Shown: positions 59,633 through 64,000 of the stretch, piece by piece
Layout: each line of letters begins with the position of its first letter
Numbering within the stretch: position 1 is the first letter of the stretch
NCBI RefSeq assembly: GCF_030014955.1
Contig: NZ_JAGRPV010000001.1
Coordinates: 8,271,501-8,335,500 of the forward strand
Direction of reading: 5' to 3'
Length of the DNA stretch: 64,000 bases
DNA from: Cohnella hashimotonis
GTDB lineage: Bacteria > Bacillota > Bacilli > Paenibacillales > Paenibacillaceae
Notes under the pieces: model-generated
What the model was told of the DNA's origin: nothing
Database searches by the model: none
The model's input: the letters and a program-made list of their open reading frames with translations, nothing else
Program-made: the position numbers and the translations under genes

Positions 59633-60223
59633 ATGAAAAGCAGAAAAGAAAAGGCCAAAGCCTCCGGGATTCGGAGGAAGGTCGCAGTTGTAATTGTTTC
59701 TTTAACGGTCGCCGTCGCAGCGACGACGGGCATGGCTTACGCGGACGCGGATATCGCGGGCACGCTCTCGTCCTGGTTCGGCAAGAAGACGGATATCGCC
59801 ATGCAAAGCCTGGCGCAGTCCGTGTCGTCCGAGACCGACAAGCAAAAGGCCCGGTTAAAGGAAGAATTAAAGCTGCGACTCGAAGCTTCCTCGCAGGAGC
59901 TCGACGCCTATACCGACGAGCAGAAAAAGCTGTACGCGCAGGCGATCGAGCAATATGCGGACGCGCTGATCGCGGGCATGAGCATCGACAATACGCAGGA
60001 CCGCGAGCAGATTCGGCGCAAGCTGCTGACGATCGCGGACAGCGCCAAGGCGGCGATGAGCGCGCTGGCCGAATCCTACGCGCCGCCGGCTGAATCCTAT
60101 GTGCCGCCGGCCGACCGGCCTGCAGGGGAAGCGCCGGCCGAAGCGAGGGACGGGCCGGGAGCCCCGCAAACGCCGCAGACGCAAGGTTCCCCGTCCGTCG
60201 CGGACGCGGTTTACGATTCTTAA
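59633..60223 (+). CDS. Secreted helical protein 3 with Pro-rich tail (unknown)
   Basis: The 196-residue product has a basic N-terminus and signal segment (about 16-38, cleavage after MAYA), the motif LSSWFGKKTDIAMQSLAQ, a charged helical region with several heptads (about 65-145) and a Pro/Ala-rich tail with duplicated ESYxPP. It lacks Cys. It resembles the two preceding products in layout and may be a minor or anchoring member. AAAGGAG lies before the ATG. The signal peptidase gene starts 24 bases after its stop. Confidence 0.7.
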   Translation: MKSRKEKAKASGIRRKVAVVIVSLTVAVAATTGMAYADADIAGTLSSWFGKKTDIAMQSLAQSVSSETDKQKARLKEELKLRLEASSQELDAYTDEQKKLYAQAIEQYADALIAGMSIDNTQDREQIRRKLLTIADSAKAAMSALAESYAPPAESYVPPADRPAGEAPAEARDGPGAPQTPQTQGSPSVADAVYDS

Positions 60224-60247
60224 TTTTCAAGGCGGTGCCTTCCGGAT

Positions 60248-60820
60248 ATGACAGAAGAAGCGGCAATCCTGAAGCCCCGGGCGTCACGGGCTTCGGCAGC
60301 CAAAAAGAAGAACGGCGTATGGGGATGGGTCAGATTTGTGCTGCTGCTCGCCGTCGCGATGCTCATCCTCCATAATCTTATCGGGCTGACGCGCGTTTCC
60401 GGCCATTCGATGGATCCGACGCTGCAGAACGGGAGTGTGCTCCTGGTGGACAAGCTGTCGTTGTTCCTCGGCGCGCCCGAATACGGAGACGTCGTCACCG
60501 TCAAGGACGATCGTCTCGGCTATACCATCGTGAAGCGGGTCATTGCGGTCGGCGGGGATCGCGTCGCGATCAGGGAAGGCGTCACTTATGTCAACGAGGT
60601 GCCGCTCGTGGAGCTGTATACGTACGGGACTTCGGAAGATATGGCGGAGCAGACCGTCGGGAAGGACGATCTATTCGTCGCGGGGGACAACCGTACTCCG
60701 GGAGCCAGCCTCGACAGCCGGGACCCCAAGCTGGGCACGGTGCATATCAGCGATATCAAAGGCTATGCGCTGATGTCGCTGGTTCCGTTCCATAAGATCA
60801 GCAAGCCGCTGAAGCTGTAA
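60248..60820 (+). CDS. Type I signal peptidase, prokaryotic Ser/Lys type
   Basis: The 190-residue protein has one membrane helix (about 29-48) and all boxes of bacterial signal peptidase I: SGHSMDPTLQNG with nucleophile Ser54, IVKRVIAVGGD with general base Lys96, and GDNRTPGASLDSRDP. It cleaves signal peptides on the outside of the membrane. It is not of the SipW/archaeal type, which lacks the Lys. Its position directly behind three genes for small secreted proteins suggests it serves them, although it may also act on general substrates. Confidence 0.9.
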   Translation: MTEEAAILKPRASRASAAKKKNGVWGWVRFVLLLAVAMLILHNLIGLTRVSGHSMDPTLQNGSVLLVDKLSLFLGAPEYGDVVTVKDDRLGYTIVKRVIAVGGDRVAIREGVTYVNEVPLVELYTYGTSEDMAEQTVGKDDLFVAGDNRTPGASLDSRDPKLGTVHISDIKGYALMSLVPFHKISKPLKL

Positions 60821-60856
60821 TGTATTCGAGGGTGCGCAGCATGCTTGCAGCATTCG

Positions 60857-61504
60857 CTACACGGAAGCCAGTTCGAACCGGACAAGCCCTTTGGTCAGCG
60901 CGTACAGCGCGGCCTGTGTGCGGTCTGCGAGATTCAGCTTGCACAGAATCTGGCTGACGTGTTTTTTTACCGTGAACTCCGTAATGTATAGCGCTCTGGC
61001 GATGTCCTTGTTCGAGCAACCGCGTCCGAGCGCGACCAGCACCTCGAGCTCCTTGGGCGTCAATTCGGCGAAGGCACGCTCTTCGGCCGTGGGTCCGCTG
61101 TCCATCAGACTGTCCATGAACAGGGGGTCGTAGTACTTGCGGCCGCGCGCGACGACGTCGACCGCGTACAGCAAATCTTCCGGAAGCGCTTCCTTAAGAC
61201 AGATGCCGTCGACGCCAAGTGTCTGCGCCGTCTGCAGCTCGGCGCGTGTAGCGGAGGAGGTCAGGATGAGATATTTGCACGAATATCCCAGCTCGCCTGC
61301 CTGCCGGATGAATTCCAGTCCGCTGACGCCCCCGAGATTCAGATCGACGATCGCCAGATCGGGCAGCATCCGCTCCATGACGGAGAGCGCTTCCTGCACG
61401 GTCGATGCCTCGCCGACGACGTCGGCCTTGCCGTCCACCGATACGATTCCCCGGATGCCCTGGCGAACGAGCGGATGATCGTCCAGGATCATCAATTTGA
61501 GCAT
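60857..61504 (-). CDS. LuxR/NarL-family response regulator
   Basis: From the ATG at 61504 (GGGGGAA nine bases upstream) the 215-residue protein has a receiver domain (MILDDHPLVRQG, phosphoacceptor in LAIVDLNLGG, Lys in ICLKEALP) and a LuxR-type helix-turn-helix (LTPKELEVLVALGRGCSNKDIA, TVKKHVSQILCKLN). It converges with the signal peptidase gene, 36 bases away, and diverges from the kinase gene at 61650. It is the only DNA-binding regulator beside the secreted-protein cluster, so control of that cluster is plausible but unproven. Confidence 0.92.
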   Translation of the reverse strand: MLKLMILDDHPLVRQGIRGIVSVDGKADVVGEASTVQEALSVMERMLPDLAIVDLNLGGVSGLEFIRQAGELGYSCKYLILTSSATRAELQTAQTLGVDGICLKEALPEDLLYAVDVVARGRKYYDPLFMDSLMDSGPTAEERAFAELTPKELEVLVALGRGCSNKDIARALYITEFTVKKHVSQILCKLNLADRTQAALYALTKGLVRFELASV

Positions 61505-61649
61505 TTCTGAATTCCCCCATCGAACGAATTCGAATCCATGTGCTATAATCAAATCTAGTCATTTAAGCCTATTTATACGTTTGTTACCATTGTAGCTGAG
61601 CAGAGACTATTTTACTATAAACATTCGGAATTTTCTGGGAGAAAATTTA

Positions 61650-63212
61650 ATGATGTCGGTTTATGGGAAATTTGGCCTCTACCTCGCGCTTGGCATCAGG
61701 TGGATGCTGTTTGCAATCGGCCTGATTCTATACGCCGGCCAGACCGAACCCGGCAGCGCGAGCGTGATCGGCGCAGCTGCGCTTCTTCAGGCCGTCTGCG
61801 CCTGCCTGTGGCTGAGCAAGCTCAAGAGCCGCGCTTCTGCCGCGGTCGTATGTGCCGACCTCCTTTTTCAACCGATATTGTTATATGCCGCGGGAGGCTT
61901 GACCGGGCCGTTCGTTTTTTATAGCCTGTCAGGCCTCGCTCTGTTGAAGCCCTTTATGCGATGGACTGCATTTTACGCGGCGACGCTGCTCTATCTGATC
62001 GCGCTTCCCGTGCCGCTCGCACTGCTTGGCGGGACGGCAGCCAACGAATACGCGTCGGCTCGGCAGGTTTATTTCACCTATCTCCTCCTCTTCTACGCGA
62101 CGGCGATTATCGTTCATGCCATGCGCAAGGGCTGGACCGCCCACCTGCGAAAATTGACCGCGATCTATGCCTCCCCCCGGCTGGCCGTCGCGGACGCGGG
62201 GCCATGGACGGCGGCCCGTCACGCCGAAGACCTGCTCAAGCGGCTGCTCGGCAGGCAGGGCGTCTGGCTCTGCGTCGGCGCATCCGTCGGCAGCGATCCG
62301 AACCCGAGCTGGATCCATGCGTATTACGCGAATACGATCGCCCGGAACCCGCCGGCCGCCGACAAGACATACGCGAAGATCGTCACGCCGCTCGGAGAGA
62401 CGGCCTCGCTGTATGTCCGCACGCTTCGCGACCGGCGCGGCGACGCCTACGGATGGCTCCTGATCGAGGCGGAGCAGGAAGGGCTCTCTGTCATTCAAAA
62501 GGTGTATCTCCGATTGGTCATGATGAAGTTCGAAGCCGACTATGACCTGAACCGGGGGCTCGGGACGATGCGCGACCGCGCGATCGCCGCGGAGCGGAGC
62601 GCCGTCGCTCAGAAGATTCACGACGGCATCGCGCAGGAGCTGTTTTTCTGCTCGGTACAGCTGTACCAGTTGAGGAGCGCGCTTCAAAAGGACGACTCCG
62701 GCCAAGCGATTCGTTTGGTGACGCAGATCGAGAAGAAGGTCAAGGACAGCCACCGCGACGTCCGCGGACTGATCGAAGAGCTGAAGGGCGAGAAGCGGCG
62801 GTTCAACCTGCTGGATGCGATCGAAAAAATGCTGCGGCGAATCACGGACCGGACGGGCGTGACGCTCGTCTTTGAGAACGCCGGCAGGGCGCCCCAGGAG
62901 CGGATCGAGCTCGAAGAGGCGATCTACCACTTTATCGAGGAAGCCGCGAACAACGTCATCAAGCATGCCGAAGCCGGCAGGCTCCGGGTCCGCTTGGAAG
63001 TGACGAGCGTCCAGTGGACGATCCTCGTCGAGGACGACGGCAAGGGAATCCGGCAGGACGCCGAATCGGCGGCTGCAGGCAAGCATGGCCTGCGGGGTAT
63101 GGCGAGCCGCATTCAGGGATTGAACGGGACGTTCTCGATCGCGGCCGGCAATCCGGCGGGGACGACGATTATGGCCGCGATTCCGCGGGAGAGGAGCATG
63201 GCGCATGCATAG
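61650..63212 (+). CDS. NarL-system sensor histidine kinase (HisKA_3 type)
   Basis: The 520-residue kinase begins with about four to five membrane helices (to about 155), a cytoplasmic sensor region without a recognised motif, a HisKA_3 dimerization domain with phospho-His in AQKIHDGIAQELFF, and an ATPase domain (EEAANNVIKHAEAG, VEDDGKGIRQD, GKHGLRGMASRI). Kinases of this type pair with LuxR-type regulators such as the divergent gene at 60857. Its last eight bases overlap the start of the receiver-only gene, so the two are translated together. Confidence 0.9.
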   Translation: MMSVYGKFGLYLALGIRWMLFAIGLILYAGQTEPGSASVIGAAALLQAVCACLWLSKLKSRASAAVVCADLLFQPILLYAAGGLTGPFVFYSLSGLALLKPFMRWTAFYAATLLYLIALPVPLALLGGTAANEYASARQVYFTYLLLFYATAIIVHAMRKGWTAHLRKLTAIYASPRLAVADAGPWTAARHAEDLLKRLLGRQGVWLCVGASVGSDPNPSWIHAYYANTIARNPPAADKTYAKIVTPLGETASLYVRTLRDRRGDAYGWLLIEAEQEGLSVIQKVYLRLVMMKFEADYDLNRGLGTMRDRAIAAERSAVAQKIHDGIAQELFFCSVQLYQLRSALQKDDSGQAIRLVTQIEKKVKDSHRDVRGLIEELKGEKRRFNLLDAIEKMLRRITDRTGVTLVFENAGRAPQERIELEEAIYHFIEEAANNVIKHAEAGRLRVRLEVTSVQWTILVEDDGKGIRQDAESAAAGKHGLRGMASRIQGLNGTFSIAAGNPAGTTIMAAIPRERSMAHA

Positions 63213-63633
63213 CGTCGTGATCGCGGACGACCGCGATAGTGCGCGGACAGGCCTGTACTTGCTGCTGGCGGGCAGCGGCGCTTATCGCGTGCTCGGACAG
63301 GCATCCGACGGGGATGAAGCGCTCGCGCTTGCCGGGACGCTGCGTCCGCAGCTCTTGGTCACCGATCTGAAAATGCCGGGGCTGCCCGTCATCGAGGTCG
63401 CGCGTCGGCTGAAGGAGGGCGACCCGTCCATCAAGATCGTCATTCTGACGGCTTACGACGACTGCGAGGATATTTACCTGGCCGCCGGGGCGGGCGTGGA
63501 CGGCTATCTGATGAAGGATACGGATCCGGAAGAAATCCTGGCGGCCATCGGACAAGTCATGGAGGGGCGCGTCTTTTTCCAAGCGCGGGAGAATGCGTCG
63601 GGCGTCGGGAGGGAAATGCGTGAGACTCCATAA
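63205..63633 (+). CDS. Receiver-domain protein without output domain
   Basis: The 142-residue protein contains a complete receiver domain (VVIADDRDSARTG, phosphoacceptor in LLVTDLKMPG, Thr in VILTAYDD, Lys in YLMKDTD) and only about 20 further residues; no helix-turn-helix follows in any frame before the next gene. It could be a phosphate sink, a relay protein or a connector that competes with the LuxR-type regulator for the kinase. It overlaps the kinase gene at its start and the next gene at its end. Confidence 0.85.
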   Translation: MHSVVIADDRDSARTGLYLLLAGSGAYRVLGQASDGDEALALAGTLRPQLLVTDLKMPGLPVIEVARRLKEGDPSIKIVILTAYDDCEDIYLAAGAGVDGYLMKDTDPEEILAAIGQVMEGRVFFQARENASGVGREMRETP

Positions 63634-64000
63634 GCTGGTCACGCTGCCGGTTCACCGCATGATCCTGGCATTAGCCGGATGCATGCAATCCTTGGCGGCT
63701 CTGGCGGGGTTCGCGGACGCTGCCGTCCGTAGGGATGGCGAATCCCTGACTTACGCGGTCGTATCGGCTTGCCTTGCCGTCTTGGCCTGGAGCGCGTATT
63801 ATGGCTTGGGCCTCGGCGGGCGGGACGGCAGGACTGTCCGGCTCGTCGCGCTGCTGCTCGTTACGCTGCTGGCTGTCGCCTCCGCCGCGTATGTCCCGCC
63901 GTGGCCCTGGCCGTCCTGGGTGCCGCTCGTCTTCCTGCCCGTTGCGGCTAGTCTGTTGACGAACGCGAAGGCATACGCCGTTTACGTGCTCTTTTTCTTG
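63620..64000 (+). CDS. N-terminus of a membrane protein, probably a second sensor kinase (partial)
   Basis: A frame opens at GTG 63620, inside the end of the receiver gene, with GGAGGG six bases upstream, and stays open to the window edge (127 codons). It encodes a basic start (RLHKLVTLPVHRM) and four hydrophobic segments (MILALAGCMQSLAALAGFA, LTYAVVSACLAVLAWSAYY, VRLVALLLVTLLAVASAAYV, WVPLVFLPVAASLL). The layout resembles the membrane half of the kinase at 61650, so a second kinase is likely, but no catalytic part is in view. Confidence 0.6.
   Translation, partial: MRLHKLVTLPVHRMILALAGCMQSLAALAGFADAAVRRDGESLTYAVVSACLAVLAWSAYYGLGLGGRDGRTVRLVALLLVTLLAVASAAYVPPWPWPSWVPLVFLPVAASLLTNAKAYAVYVLFFL

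Noticed and set aside
60248..60820. SipW-type signal peptidase
   Set aside because: The catalytic Lys in KRVIAVGGD is present, which marks the ordinary bacterial Ser/Lys class rather than the SipW/archaeal class.
63205..63633. Frameshifted LuxR-type regulator
   Set aside because: No helix-turn-helix coding sequence is found in any frame downstream; the following frame is a membrane protein with its own ribosome binding site, so the receiver-only form appears genuine.

Overview
The window looks like chromosomal DNA of a GC-rich, endospore-forming member of the Paenibacillaceae (Cohnella or Paenibacillus type). The reasons are a GerA/GerC/GerB germinant-receptor operon, an S-layer-homology (SLH) surface protein, several YesM/YesN-type two-component systems next to Lpl-type sugar ABC transporters, copper-amine-oxidase-type stalk domains, LysM spore proteins and AGGAGG-type ribosome binding sites. 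No rRNA, tRNA, phage, insertion sequence or CRISPR was seen. Genus-level naming is inference.

Layout. 1-10.9 kb is a mixed region: a coiled-coil protein, a membrane-anchored NodB polysaccharide deacetylase, a DUF2306 membrane protein with a 42-residue membrane micro-protein, an OmpR/HK pair, a TetR regulon with four matching operators (STAS-like protein, TetR, quinone reductase), an SDR enzyme, a stalk-domain protein, an SRPBCC protein followed by the relic of a sugar permease, a LysM protein and an EEP hydrolase. 10.9-23.9 kb is a first carbohydrate locus on the minus strand: nitrilase fusion, LplB/LplC permeases, binding protein, YesN, YesM, secreted beta-helix/PKD protein; an acetyl xylan esterase-type gene lies nearby. 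24.5-30.2 kb is one giant Ig-like/SLH protein. 30.4-45.4 kb is a second sugar locus: binding protein, YesN, YesM on minus, two permeases on plus, then a GH3, a LacI regulator and a circularly permuted GH3. 45.5-49.5 kb is the ger operon with an embedded small membrane protein. 50.8-57.8 kb is a third sugar locus: MalE/F/G-type transporter plus GH5 on minus, divergent from a seven-transmembrane kinase and NarL-type regulator. 58.2-60.8 kb encodes three consecutive cysteine-free secreted helical proteins and a type I signal peptidase. 60.9-64 kb holds a LuxR-type regulator, a kinase, a receiver-only protein and the start of another membrane protein.

How it works together. Three sugar importers lack their own ATPase and presumably share an MsmX-type ATPase encoded elsewhere. 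Extracellular enzymes would release oligosaccharides, which the importers bring in and the signal-less GH3 and GH5 enzymes finish in the cytoplasm. Each importer has its own two-component system, with LacI operators and candidate catabolite sites layered on top.

The least explained elements are (1) the secreted-protein triad with its own signal peptidase, which recalls the tapA-sipW-tasA arrangement but has unrelated proteins, and (2) four unrelated families of hairpin-forming intergenic repeats that share a 50-52 bp period, mostly at gene 3' ends.
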